This document shows positions 1 through 7,831 of a stretch of DNA of 59,237 nucleotides, piece after piece. Origin of the DNA: Bacteroidota bacterium (GTDB lineage Bacteria > Bacteroidota > Ignavibacteria > Ignavibacteriales > Ignavibacteriaceae); assembly GCA_023475265.1 (NCBI GenBank), contig JAMCWE010000263.1, positions 1 through 59,237 of the forward strand. Reading direction: 5' to 3'. The position numbers and the translations under genes were made by a program. The notes under the pieces were generated by a model that did no database searches, was not told the DNA's origin, and saw only the letters and a list, made by a program, of their open reading frames with translations. How positions within the stretch are numbered: the first letter of the stretch is position 1; every line of letters starts with the position of its first letter.

Positions 1-203
1 GAAGATATACGTAAATCTGTACACGCTTGCAGCGCATAAGTGAGTATGAACTGAAGAGCCGTGTGCGGGAAATCCGCAAGCACGGTTCTGTGAGGGGGGA
101 CGAATAAATAAATAAGATATGCACCTAATTAGGTACGGAATCAGAAATGAAGAAACAACACTATGGTGAAATCTAAAGTTATTTATTTAGTCTTCTACTC
201 GAC
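1..203 (+). mobile_element. Group II intron, 3' end (domains V and VI), truncated by window start
   Basis: Domain V is seen at 56-88: it opens with GAGCC (AGC catalytic triad at 57-59) and closes with CACGGTTC, giving a GAGCCGTG/CACGGTTC stem with an upper GCGG/CCGC stem. It is followed by the usual G-rich linker (TGAGGGGGG) and a domain VI stem made of GAC..TAAATAAATAA near 99-117 pairing with TTATTTATTTAGTC near 179-192. The 3' end is the typical CTACTCGAC, ending near 203. The loop of domain VI is unusually long (about 60 nt) and contains a perfect 12-bp palindrome (ACCTAATTAGGT). Any reverse-transcriptase ORF would lie upstream, outside the window. Seen directly; the family assignment is from the known domain V consensus. 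Confidence 0.8.
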
Positions 204-581
204 AGAGGATATAAAAATATCCTAAGTTTGTGTGTTAGAAAAAATAAGAGGTTGGCAATGGATAAGCAACTATTGGAGACCTATACAGATTACTTAATCA
301 GTTCATTCTCATACACAACGGCTACTGGTTTGTCAATGTTGGTTGAAGGAGAAATAAGCCACGATAAAGTGACACGTTTTTTAAGTTCAGAGGATTTTAC
401 ATCATCAGAATTATGGGAATTGACAAAGCCTATAGTAAAAGAGATAACAAGTAAAGAAGGAGTAATAATAATAGATGATTCGCTAGAGGAAAAGCCAAGT
501 ACCGATGAGAATGAAATAGTAAATTGGCATTATGATCACAGTAAGGGTAGATCAGTAAAGGGAATAAATATAATAACAGTG

Positions 582-603
582 CTTGCCTACCGGCAGGCAG
601 GCT
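582..603. repeat. Short GC-rich palindrome (TGCCTACCGGCAGGCA type)
   Basis: An imperfect palindrome with TGCCT/AGGCA arms around CCGG, flanked by a further AGGC. It lies where the transposase reading frame shifts, and its GC content contrasts with the AT-rich surroundings. It is closely related to the palindrome at 928-950, so the same kind of element is present twice in one gene. Confidence 0.7.
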
Positions 604-927
604 ATACTATAGTAGAGGAGTAAGAGTCCCGGTAGTATATGATTTAGTCAGAAAGACAAAAACGGTAACAGATAAAAAAACCGGTAAAGAAAAAACAGTA
701 AGTGAGAAGACAAAAAACGAACAATATCTTGAGATGTTAAAAGTTTGTATAAAGAATAATATAGAATTTAAATATGTCCTAAATGATGTTTGGTATGCAT
801 CCAGTGAGAATATGATGTACATTAAATCAGAGCTGGGAAAAGATTTTATTATGCCTGTTAAAACAAACAGAAAAATAGCGCTGAGCAAAAAAGATAAACT
901 TAATGGTAAGTATGTTACAGTAAGTGA

Positions 928-950
928 GCCTGCCTACCGGACAGGCAGGC
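928..950. repeat. Short GC-rich palindrome (GCCTGCCT/AGGCAGGC)
   Basis: Perfect 8-bp arms GCCTGCCT (928-935) and AGGCAGGC (943-950) enclose a CCGG-containing loop. It is translated in frame as part of the transposase (PAYRTGR). It shares its core with the palindrome at 582-603. Confidence 0.75.
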
Positions 951-1005
951 TTGAACTAAAAGAGGGTGTCACATATAATATATATTTAGAAGCAGTAAGG
1001 TTCCC

Positions 1006-1025
1006 GTCCCGATACCAATCGGGAC
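1006..1025. repeat. Short palindrome (GTCCCGAT/ATCGGGAC)
   Basis: Perfect 8-bp arms, GTCCCGAT at 1006-1013 and ATCGGGAC at 1018-1025, with a 4-nt loop. It is translated in frame inside the transposase (SRYQSG). This is a different palindrome type from the two upstream of it. Confidence 0.75.
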
Positions 1026-1537
1026 AAATCTTCAAAAACGATGATGGGAGTCAAGGCGTTCTTTATTTGGTAAGCAGCGATCTAACATTAACATACGATA
1101 ACATAGTTGCAATCTATCAAAGAAGATGGAAAGTAGAAGAATATCATAAGTCGCTAAAGCAACACGCTTCATTATGCAAGTCTCCAACCAAAAGAGTGCG
1201 AACACAAAGCAATCATATATTTGCGGCAATCTATGCCTTTTTCAAGTTGGAGAATTTGAGTATAAAAGCAAAAGTAAATCAGAGTGCTCTTAGGTCGAAA
1301 ATATATATATCAGCTAATCGTGCTGCTTTCAATGAACTTAAAAATATGAAGGCTTGCTTTGCAATGAAATTCTAAAATTCAAAATACTTAAATAAAAATT
1401 TTTGCGTAAGGTGAGTTAATAAATAATTTTATGTTTTTATTCCTGAGTTTACCAGAAAGATAAATACTTCGACATTGAAGAAACACTGTCCAGGTATGGA
1501 ATGAGACAGCTAAGAAAAATACTTAATAGGAGGAAAT

Positions 1538-1747
1538 ATGTTCGAGAATTTAGGAGTTGCAGAGATTATTCTGATTCTTTTCGTTTTATTACCTACAATT
1601 TTATGGGTAGCGGCTTTAGTGGATATTTTGAAAAGTAATTTTAAAGGTGACAATAAATTAATTTGGATTTTGGTTGTCGTATTTCTTCCAATTATTGGTG
1701 CGGTTTTATATTTCATAATTGGAAGAAATAAGAAAACCGCGGGATAA
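1538..1747 (+). CDS. Small PLDc_N-type membrane protein
   Basis: A 69-residue protein with two predicted membrane segments (about residues 8-28 and 41-60), joined by a short loop containing a VDILKSNFKGDNKLIW motif and ending in a lysine-rich tail. The pattern (VDILKS.F..NKLIWILVV.FLPIIGAVLYFIIGR) is that of the phospholipase-D-nuclease N-terminal (PLDc_N) family, which often occurs as free-standing small inner-membrane proteins of unknown role. The start is supported by a strong TAGGAGGAAAT ribosome binding site. It stands alone between the insertion sequence and a thioredoxin-like gene in the same direction, 58 bases ahead of it. Confidence 0.8.
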   Translation: MFENLGVAEIILILFVLLPTILWVAALVDILKSNFKGDNKLIWILVVVFLPIIGAVLYFIIGRNKKTAG

Positions 1748-1764
1748 TTTTCATATAATTTTTG

Positions 1765-1783
1765 TAATTTTGCCCGCAAAATT
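1765..1783 (+). promoter_or_regulatory. Possible -7 box (TAATTTTG) and AATTTTG/CAAAATT hairpin
   Basis: TAATTTTG at 1765-1772 matches the Bacteroidota TAnnTTTG -7 box, 34 bases before the next start codon. The same bases form a 7-bp stem with CAAAATT (loop CCCG). No convincing -33 element is seen, so the site may equally be a weak terminator for the preceding gene. Confidence 0.3.
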
Positions 1784-1805
1784 TTGATCAATAAAAGGAA
1801 CTAAG

Positions 1806-2291
1806 ATGAAGCTTGTATTATTTTCTTTGATGATTACTTTTGCTGCTTTCTCTTTAACAGTTAATGCACAAAAAAAATCTAAAGTTAGACAAAAATATAT
1901 TCCCGTTACAAAGTTTGATCCGGCAAGAGATGCATCAAAGGATATTAAGGGTGCTGTTGCTGAAGCTAAAAGAACGAACAAAAAAGTTTATGTTGATGTA
2001 GGCGGTGAGTGGTGCATTTGGTGTCACCGGCTAGATGATTTTTATGCAGCGAATGCTGATCTTCAAAATTATTTAGATAAACATTATGTTTTTGTAAAAG
2101 TAAATTACAGCAAGGAAAATAAGAACGAAGATGTATTAGCGAATTATCCGAAGATTGAAGGATACCCGCACGTCTTTATCCTTGATAAAAAAGGTAAGCT
2201 GATTAAATCAAAAAATACCGGCGAGCTTGAAGAAGGCAAAGGATATAATCACGATAAAGTGTTGGAGTTTTTAAAAGAGTTCGCGGGATAA
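1806..2291 (+). CDS. Secreted thioredoxin-like protein
   Basis: 161 residues. Residues 1-21 look like a signal peptide ending VNAQ, so the protein probably acts in the periplasm. The thioredoxin fold is indicated by KKVYVDVGGEWCIWCHRLD (redox-active WCIWC, around residues 69-73), followed by a VKVNYSKENKNEDV strand and the cis-proline motif GYPHVFILD. The active-site type and the size fit the thioredoxin_7/DsbD-C-terminal-like group, which reduces or folds exported proteins. The partner is unknown. It appears to be transcribed alone; the next gene is on the opposite strand. Confidence 0.85.
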   Translation: MKLVLFSLMITFAAFSLTVNAQKKSKVRQKYIPVTKFDPARDASKDIKGAVAEAKRTNKKVYVDVGGEWCIWCHRLDDFYAANADLQNYLDKHYVFVKVNYSKENKNEDVLANYPKIEGYPHVFILDKKGKLIKSKNTGELEEGKGYNHDKVLEFLKEFAG

Positions 2292-2301
2292 AAGCAATTG
2301 A

Positions 2302-2327
2302 ACACGGATGACACGGATTTACGCTGA
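2302..2327. repeat. Intergenic 'ACACGGAT' direct-repeat motif
   Basis: ACACGGATGACACGGATTTACGC-type sequence with two direct copies of ACACGGAT. It lies in the gap after the thioredoxin-like gene and is unlike the local base composition. I recall similar intergenic sequence from other environmental genomes, but this cannot be confirmed here. Confidence 0.35.
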
Positions 2328-2395
2328 TAAAACAATTAGGCTATCGAATTGATTTATTTGCTAGATGATTGGGAAACTAAGAAGTTTAGGTGGCG

Positions 2396-2722
2396 TCAAT
2401 CTACTATTGGAATTTCAATACCGTTGGAAATAATTTCTGCGGCTAACATATTATCAGCGTTAAAATCTTCTGGTCTAAAAGCAACAGGTTCAATTCTTGT
2501 ATTTATTCCCCAAGTTAATACTCCAACATTAACATTATCTATGAACCGATTCCCGATAAAATTAGCTGATATTAATGCGATATCAATATCGCTTTCATCA
2601 GTAAAATTTCCTTTGGCAAAAGATCCAAAGAGAAAAGCTTTCTGCAGTAAATAGTTTTTATTTACTCTACGAATAAAATCCGAAATGGATTCGTAAATAT
2701 CTAAAGTTTTGATGTCAACCAT
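2396..2722 (-). CDS. MNT-domain nucleotidyltransferase (antitoxin of HEPN/MNT pair)
   Basis: 108 residues with the minimal nucleotidyltransferase signature GSFAKGNFTDESDIDIAL, i.e. GSx(10)DxD with the paired metal-binding aspartates. In HEPN/MNT modules this protein is the antitoxin. In characterised MntA proteins it adds AMP to the HEPN toxin. Its start codon overlaps the last codons of the upstream HEPN reading frame (stop at 2701-2703), the arrangement expected for a translationally coupled pair. The gene looks intact although its partner is frameshifted. Confidence 0.85.
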   Translation of the reverse strand: MVDIKTLDIYESISDFIRRVNKNYLLQKAFLFGSFAKGNFTDESDIDIALISANFIGNRFIDNVNVGVLTWGINTRIEPVAFRPEDFNADNMLAAEIISNGIEIPIVD

Positions 2723-3089
2723 TCTTTTAACTTCCCAGTATTTTCCAATCGCTCTTTTGTGAATTCTCTATTAGCTACTTTATACATTGTGAATTTGTCG
2801 TCGGGGTAACGCATTTCAAGTTGAAACTGGTTTAATTCTTCTAGAAATTTTATATCAATATTCTTTATTTCTATCCCGGATATTTCTACTAATCTTAGCA
2901 GATTATGAGTCTTAGGTGGATGGCTATTTGTTTTGTCGACAACAATAGCTTTTAATATTTTTTCAATTACTAAATGGCAAATAAATAAACAGAAATGAAA
3001 ATTCTTCTGGAAGAAAAAATATCGTTAGCAGTTTCCCAATCCAACCCTGCTGACTTGAGCCAATATTGTATTTGCTTATCCTTATCCAT
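2701..3089 (-). pseudogene. HEPN-domain protein (toxin partner of MNT), frameshifted
   Basis: Reading from the ATG at 3089 gives MDKDKQIQYWLKSAGLDWE, then SSRRIFISVYLFAI and a stop. Moving to the next frame restores a HEPN-like sequence: NFHFCLFICHLVIEKILKAI, PPKTHNLLRLVEISG, MRYPDDKFTMYK. One missing A in a GAATTTT run (around 3000) explains the shift, and the total length of 389 bp is one base short of 130 codons. HEPN proteins of this type are RNases neutralised by the MNT partner encoded just downstream. The lesion may be real inactivation or a consensus error. Confidence 0.75.
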
Positions 3090-3167
3090 TTATTTTGTTA
3101 TGCTATCAAAAGAAAATTAAATAAAAATGGATTGCTTTACAACAATTATTAAATCAGAACGATCAGC

Positions 3168-4901
3168 CTAATTAAGAATATCAGTTGCTTCCTGGTTGAT
3201 GAAATTTTTTACGTCAAATGTGGAAGCTTCCGGCGGATTGCTAAAAACATTAAAGCTTGAGAGATTAGAATACAACTCTTCTTTTGAATGATAATCTTTC
3301 AGATAAAAAATCCTTACTTTGTTTCTATTCTTAATTAACCAGTTCAAAGTGATTTTCATTTTTTCAAGATCTTCATCATTCGGAAGCGCATTAATATTTA
3401 TTGTACTCTCAAAATAATCGCTTAATGCTTCATCAAAATAATCTTTATCATTTATTGCATATTTTTTTATAAAGATTTTTCCAGCAATCATTAAAACGTA
3501 ATCCCGGTTACCACTTTCTGTAATCTCAAATAAAACATTCGCAGAGTTTACCGGCTCAGCCAGCAAAGATGATTTGTGAGTTTGAGATAAAATCATATCA
3601 ATTAAAGATTTTACTTCGGCGGCTTTTTCATATTTCTGTTTATCGGAATATTCCTTCATCCGGTTGATCAATCTGTTTAACGCAAATTGATTTTTGCCGT
3701 AAAGGAATTCATAAACCTTATCAAGCTCACTTAAGTAAAGTGATTTCTCTTTGTTCATACAAGGCGCTGTGCATCGTTCTATTTCAGCAAGAAAGCAAGC
3801 TTTGCCCTTTGAAAATTCTTTGTCGTCGCATTCTCTAATTGCGAAAGTTTTACCGAGCATTTCATCTACAAGAAGCGCTTTCTTTTTAGAAATAAAAAGT
3901 CCGAAATAATCATTGCCGTCAAAATCAAAGAAGTTGCAAATTTCTACTTTTGGAAATTGATGGGAAGAAGTTATTCTTAAAAAATATTTATTTCCATATT
4001 CCTTAAGCATTACATTATGTTTTGGATTTATGAGCTTGATTAACTCTGCTTCCATAAGAAGTGCAGTTAATTCCGAGTTTGTAATTTCTATTTTTAATCT
4101 AGATGCTTGCTTAACAATTTTTTTTGCTTTGCGTGGTGCCGTTTGAAGAAAGTAAGATTTAACTCTGTTCTTTAATGATTTTGCTTTGCCGATGTATATT
4201 ACATCATTTCTTGAATTTAAAAAATAATATATTCCCGGCGCATCGGGTAAAATTGAAACATCTTCACCAAGCTTTTTCTTTATTGGAATTTGCATCTGCA
4301 AATTTTTTGGTATGAATTGAAAGTTTAACAACTGATCGACTTGGTGAATATCATGTTTAGTTTTCAATTCTTTAATCAATTTAATCAAAAGCTTTGCAGT
4401 AGCCTCAGCATCACCAAGAGCGCTGTGTTCCTTTGTGTTCTTCAAGTTCAAATGATTGCAAACCACTCCGAGCGATTTGCTTCTAAGCATGGGAAAAAGT
4501 CTGCGTGATAATTTTAATGTACAGAGATTTAAATTCTCTCCCGGTTCCTTTCCGCAATACCTGAATTCTTTTTTTAAAAAACTGTTATCAAAAGAAAAGT
4601 TATGTGCGCTTAAAATATTTTCGCCGATAAATTCAATTACTTCATCGGCAATGTCTTCAAAGAAAGGCGCGTCATAAACATCTTCATTTGTAATTCCGGT
4701 AAGCTGTGTTATAAAATAAGGAATGTCTTTCCCAGGATTCACATACGAATGAAATCTATCCACAATTTTTAATCCGGAAACTTTTACTAAACCGATTTCA
4801 ATTATCCCGTTGTAACGCGGAGAGAGTCCGGTTGTTTCAACATCAACAACGCAAAAGTTTGCTTCCTCAACTGACAGATTTGAAATTTCATTAATCATCA
4901 T
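3168..4901 (-). CDS. DnaQ-like 3'-5' exonuclease fused to GIY-YIG/UvrC-like (Cho-type) nuclease
   Basis: 577 residues. The N-terminal domain (about 15-180) is a DEDDh exonuclease: VVDVETTGL (Asp20, Glu22), SAHNFSFDNSFL, and HSALGDAEAT with the catalytic His and Asp. A GIY-YIG nuclease domain follows at about 218-300 (PGIYYFL, VIYIGKAKSLKNRVKSYF). After it come a Cys cluster (CFLAEIERCTAPC) and a UVR-like helix (KYEKAAEVKSLIDMIL). The C-terminal RNase H-like and HhH regions of full UvrC are not recognisable, so the nuclease half resembles Cho. Such fusions are known in bacteria and are presumed to act in DNA repair. It is monocistronic, with two adjacent start codons at 4901 and 4898. Confidence 0.85.
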   Translation of the reverse strand: MMINEISNLSVEEANFCVVDVETTGLSPRYNGIIEIGLVKVSGLKIVDRFHSYVNPGKDIPYFITQLTGITNEDVYDAPFFEDIADEVIEFIGENILSAHNFSFDNSFLKKEFRYCGKEPGENLNLCTLKLSRRLFPMLRSKSLGVVCNHLNLKNTKEHSALGDAEATAKLLIKLIKELKTKHDIHQVDQLLNFQFIPKNLQMQIPIKKKLGEDVSILPDAPGIYYFLNSRNDVIYIGKAKSLKNRVKSYFLQTAPRKAKKIVKQASRLKIEITNSELTALLMEAELIKLINPKHNVMLKEYGNKYFLRITSSHQFPKVEICNFFDFDGNDYFGLFISKKKALLVDEMLGKTFAIRECDDKEFSKGKACFLAEIERCTAPCMNKEKSLYLSELDKVYEFLYGKNQFALNRLINRMKEYSDKQKYEKAAEVKSLIDMILSQTHKSSLLAEPVNSANVLFEITESGNRDYVLMIAGKIFIKKYAINDKDYFDEALSDYFESTININALPNDEDLEKMKITLNWLIKNRNKVRIFYLKDYHSKEELYSNLSSFNVFSNPPEASTFDVKNFINQEATDILN

Positions 4902-5079
4902 GCTGCAAATCTATTACTAAAATAAAATTTAATCAAAGCAGAGGGAAGGATGAGGAAAGTTTAAGTTCAAGATTAAGTGAAGGATCATGCAGCTCATGCA
5001 GCCGTACTGTGTTTGTGGTCGTGTTAGTTTTTTAATTACTTCAATTTTCAATATATTAAACGCCTAATTTAGGAGCAAT

Positions 5080-5883
5080 ATGGCGTTATTAAATTTACTT
5101 TTTATTGGTGATATTATAGGAAAACCCGGTCTGGATTTGGTTCAAACATGGCTGCCAAGTTTAATTCAAAAATATAAAGCTGATCTTGTTATTGCTAACG
5201 GAGAAAATTCATCTGATGGAAAAGGCTGCACAGAAAAAGAAGGAAAAATTTTACTTGATCTCGGTGTTCACGTTATTACCGGCGGAAATCATACATGGGA
5301 TAAACATCAATCTCAGGAATATCTTAGAAATGAACCTCGTTCACTTCGACCATTAAATTATCCTAAAGGCACTTATGGAAATGGTTATTATGTTGCCGAA
5401 ACAAAAAAAGGAAAAGTTGCAGTAATTAATCTTCAAGGCAGAACTTTTATGGCGTCAATTGATTGTCCATTTAGGGCATCAGATTGGGTTTTGACAAAAT
5501 TGAAGAATGAAACAAATATGATCTTTGTTGATTTTCATGCAGAAGCGACTGCTGAAAAAATTGCAATGATAAATTATCTTGATGGTAAAGTAAGCGCTTT
5601 GGTCGGTACTCATACTCATGTTCAAACTTCTGATGAGAGAATTTTTCCGAACGGTACTGGATATATTACTGATGTCGGCATGACTGGTCCTTATGAATCA
5701 GTGATCGGAATGAAAACTCAAGCTGCTGTAAACAGATTTATTTTTCAGACTCCACAGAAATATGAAACTGCCGAAAAAGATGTCCATTTGTGTGGAATAT
5801 TTTTTAAGATTGATACTGATTCAGGTAAGACGGTTGAATTGGAAAGAATTATATTCCCGGAATTTATAAAAAAAGTTGAATAA
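5080..5883 (+). CDS. ymdB: YmdB/TIGR00282-family metallophosphoesterase
   Basis: 267 residues, the usual length of the family. All metal-binding motifs are visible: FIGDIIGKPG, ANGENSSDGKG, GGNHTWDKH, DFHAEATAEK, and GTHTHVQTSDERIFPNGTGYITDVGMTGP. Characterised members hydrolyse 2',3'-cyclic nucleotides and affect RNA-turnover or biofilm phenotypes. The start follows TTTAGGAGCAAT, a good ribosome binding site. It is the first gene of a co-directional block; the methyltransferase gene begins 4 bases after its stop. Confidence 0.9.
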   Translation: MALLNLLFIGDIIGKPGLDLVQTWLPSLIQKYKADLVIANGENSSDGKGCTEKEGKILLDLGVHVITGGNHTWDKHQSQEYLRNEPRSLRPLNYPKGTYGNGYYVAETKKGKVAVINLQGRTFMASIDCPFRASDWVLTKLKNETNMIFVDFHAEATAEKIAMINYLDGKVSALVGTHTHVQTSDERIFPNGTGYITDVGMTGPYESVIGMKTQAAVNRFIFQTPQKYETAEKDVHLCGIFFKIDTDSGKTVELERIIFPEFIKKVE

Positions 5884-5887
5884 GGTT

Positions 5888-6940
5888 ATGAAAAATTTTC
5901 CCTTACCAAGAATTGATGGTGATGAAAAATTAAGAGAACTTCTTTTACCATATTGCAGATTTAAAGAAGGTGAAATTTGGAACGATCCAAACGGAATCCA
6001 TAAAATCGGATGTATAACAGTTGAAGATTCCGATTCAATAAAGAAATTAACTGCGAATGAAAAACCTGTTCTAGCAATCCATGATCCGCCGTATAATTTT
6101 GTTGCTTTTGAAGAAAGAGATTTGAATAATTTTATTGAATGGTGCAAGCTTTGGATAAAAAATTCATTTGATACCTTATCTGATAATTCGTCACTTTATA
6201 TTTGGCTTGGTGCAGACCAGAATAATCATTTTCAGCCGCTCGCAGATTTTATTATTATGATGCGCAATTCCGGATTTGATTCACGCAGCTTCATTACAAT
6301 GCGCAATCAACGAGGTTACGGCACGCAAAAGAATTGGATGGCTGTTAGACAAGAGCTTTTATATTATACTAAAGGCAATCCGGAATTTAATATTGAAGCC
6401 GAGTATACCGACATTCCAAAAATTCTTAAAGGTTATTATAAAACTATAAACGGAAAAGAAACAGAAAATTTTGAGCGCAGCAAATCAGAATTTATTAGAG
6501 CAGGAAATGTTTGGGTAGATGTTCAGCAAGTTTTTTACAGGATGGAAGAAAATGTAAACGGATGCTATGCGCAAAAGCCACTAAAAGCAATTGAAAGAAT
6601 TATTCTATCAAGCAGCAAACGAGGTGAAGCTGTTGTGGATTTCTTTTCGCATTCAGGAACAACTTTAATGGCAGCAGAATTAGCCGGAAGAAAATGTTTT
6701 ACAACAGATTCTGATCCTGTATTCTGTGAAATTACTTTGAGGAGATTGGAAAATTATAGAAAGACCGGAATGAAGGGATGGCAGAATTCAAATCCATTTG
6801 AAAAAGAAATTTTGAATGATCCGAAATTGAAAGAATATTTGTTTGATAATTATAATTTGTCATTACAAGAAAAAGAAGAAAGTGAATCAGATTCAAAAAG
6901 AACTTTAAAAGTAGTTAACGAACGATTTATTTTTGAGTGA
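5888..6940 (+). CDS. Orphan DNA methyltransferase (DPPY type, N4/N6)
   Basis: About 350 residues. The catalytic motif IV is HDPPYNF (about residue 67). The AdoMet-binding motif I, FFSHSGTTLMAAELAGRKCF (about 255-275), lies C-terminal to it, giving the beta-type order shared by N6-adenine and N4-cytosine methyltransferases. No restriction endonuclease or specificity gene is nearby; it sits between ymdB and folD. I chose the ATG at 5888, which has AAGG just ahead, over an upstream in-frame TTG at 5876 that would overlap ymdB. The target sequence cannot be predicted. Confidence 0.85.
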   Translation: MKNFPLPRIDGDEKLRELLLPYCRFKEGEIWNDPNGIHKIGCITVEDSDSIKKLTANEKPVLAIHDPPYNFVAFEERDLNNFIEWCKLWIKNSFDTLSDNSSLYIWLGADQNNHFQPLADFIIMMRNSGFDSRSFITMRNQRGYGTQKNWMAVRQELLYYTKGNPEFNIEAEYTDIPKILKGYYKTINGKETENFERSKSEFIRAGNVWVDVQQVFYRMEENVNGCYAQKPLKAIERIILSSSKRGEAVVDFFSHSGTTLMAAELAGRKCFTTDSDPVFCEITLRRLENYRKTGMKGWQNSNPFEKEILNDPKLKEYLFDNYNLSLQEKEESESDSKRTLKVVNERFIFE

Positions 6941-6951
6941 AGAAAAATAAA

Positions 6952-7830
6952 ATGAAACTAATTGATGGAAAACTTATCGCCGCAGAAATCCGGGAAGAAC
7001 TTAAAAAAGAAATTTCGGAATTGGTTAAGAAAGGGAAAAATGTTCCCGGACTTGTAACAATTCTTGTCGGTGATAATCCTGCTTCGGAAATTTATGTTAG
7101 GAACAAAGGCAAATCGTGCGAAGAAATAGGCATGAGAACAAAAGCCGAAAAGAGAAGCGAAGATATTTCTGAAAAAGAACTTCTCGAACTTGTTGATCAA
7201 TATAATAATGATAAAAATTACCACGGAATTTTAGTCCAGCTGCCGCTACCAAAACATATCAATGAAGATAAAATTATCGAAGCAATTTCTCCTAAAAAAG
7301 ATGTTGATGGTTTTCATCCAATAAGTGTTGGAAATTTAGTGATTGGAAAAGATACTTTTGCACCTTGCACACCGGCGGGAATTCAAGAATTGCTAATTAG
7401 ATATGGCATTGAAACAAAAGGCAAACATGTTGTGGTTTTAGGAAGAAGCAATATTGTAGGTAAGCCAATTGCAAATATTATGCTTCAGAAAAAAGAAGGC
7501 GCAAATTCAATCGTAACGGTTTGTCATTCAGCCACAAAAGATTTATCACAATATACCAGACAAGCTGATATATTGATTGCCGCAATTGGTCATGCGAATT
7601 TTGTAAAAGCTGATATGATTAAGGAAGGTGCGGTTGTAATTGATGTCGGGATTAATCGTGTTGAAGATTCAACTAGACCGAAAGGATATAGAGTTGTCGG
7701 TGATGTTGATTTTGAAAATGTAGCGCCCAAAACTTCTTTTATTACTCCTGTGCCAGGAGGCGTCGGTCTAATGACTATTGCAATGCTCTTAAAAAATACT
7801 TTTAAAGCTTATTTAATGTACGGGGATTAA
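6952..7830 (+). CDS. folD: Methylenetetrahydrofolate dehydrogenase/cyclohydrolase FolD
   Basis: Bifunctional enzyme that oxidises 5,10-methylene-THF and hydrolyses the methenyl intermediate to 10-formyl-THF. About 292 residues, typical for FolD. Signatures include [22 protein letters not shown] (catalytic Tyr and Lys), [21 protein letters not shown], the Rossmann-type [12 protein letters not shown] and the terminal [16 protein letters not shown]. The ATG at 6952 was chosen; an upstream GTG at 6937 overlaps the methyltransferase stop. deoC begins two bases after its stop. Confidence 0.95.
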   Translation: MKLIDGKLIAAEIREELKKEISELVKKGKNVPGLVTILVGDNPASEIYVRNKGKSCEEIGMRTKAEKRSEDISEKELLELVDQYNNDKNYHGILVQLPLPKHINEDKIIEAISPKKDVDGFHPISVGNLVIGKDTFAPCTPAGIQELLIRYGIETKGKHVVVLGRSNIVGKPIANIMLQKKEGANSIVTVCHSATKDLSQYTRQADILIAAIGHANFVKADMIKEGAVVIDVGINRVEDSTRPKGYRVVGDVDFENVAPKTSFITPVPGGVGLMTIAMLLKNTFKAYLMYGD

Positions 7831-7831
7831 T

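Larger units (their letters stand above)
258..1375 (+). pseudogene. IS701/IS4-like transposase, frameshifted
   Basis: The N-terminal part begins at the ATG at 258 after an AAGAGG ribosome binding site and reads to a stop at 621-623. The rest continues in another frame, from about 608 to 1375. Transposase landmarks are visible on both sides: IIIDDSLEEK with a following WHYDHSKGRSVKGIN (first acidic residue), LNDVWYASSEN (second), and YQRRWKVEEYHKSLK (catalytic Glu). The frame change coincides with about 17 extra bases at 591-607 that form part of a GC-rich palindrome. Two further palindromes (928-950 and 1006-1025) are read through in frame. The homology is to the DDE transposases annotated as IS701/IS4-like in Bacteroidota. 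The gene is very probably inactive unless the frame is restored. Confidence 0.8.
204..1447 (+). mobile_element. Insertion sequence of the IS701/IS4-like DDE group, degenerate
   Basis: The element carries one broken transposase gene. Possible imperfect terminal inverted repeats are AGAGGATATAAAAATAT near 204-220 and, read on the other strand, CTCAGGAATAAAAACAT at 1431-1447. They match at most positions once a single-base gap is allowed. A perfect small hairpin (AGGATA/TATCCT, 206-223) lies at the left end. The left end directly abuts the 3' end of the group II intron. The exact ends are uncertain because no target duplication was identified. Confidence 0.45.

Noticed and set aside
607-888. 93-codon minus-strand ORF
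   Set aside because: It lies antisense to the transposase, is low-complexity and lacks any ribosome binding site or motif.
1449-1540. Open frame reading KDKYFDIEETLSRYGMRQLRKIL before the PLDc_N gene
   Set aside because: It could be the tail of a gene cut by the insertion sequence, but it is too short to assign and has no stop before the next gene.
2349-2654. 101-codon plus-strand ORF
   Set aside because: It is the antisense of the MNT nucleotidyltransferase gene, which has clear motifs.
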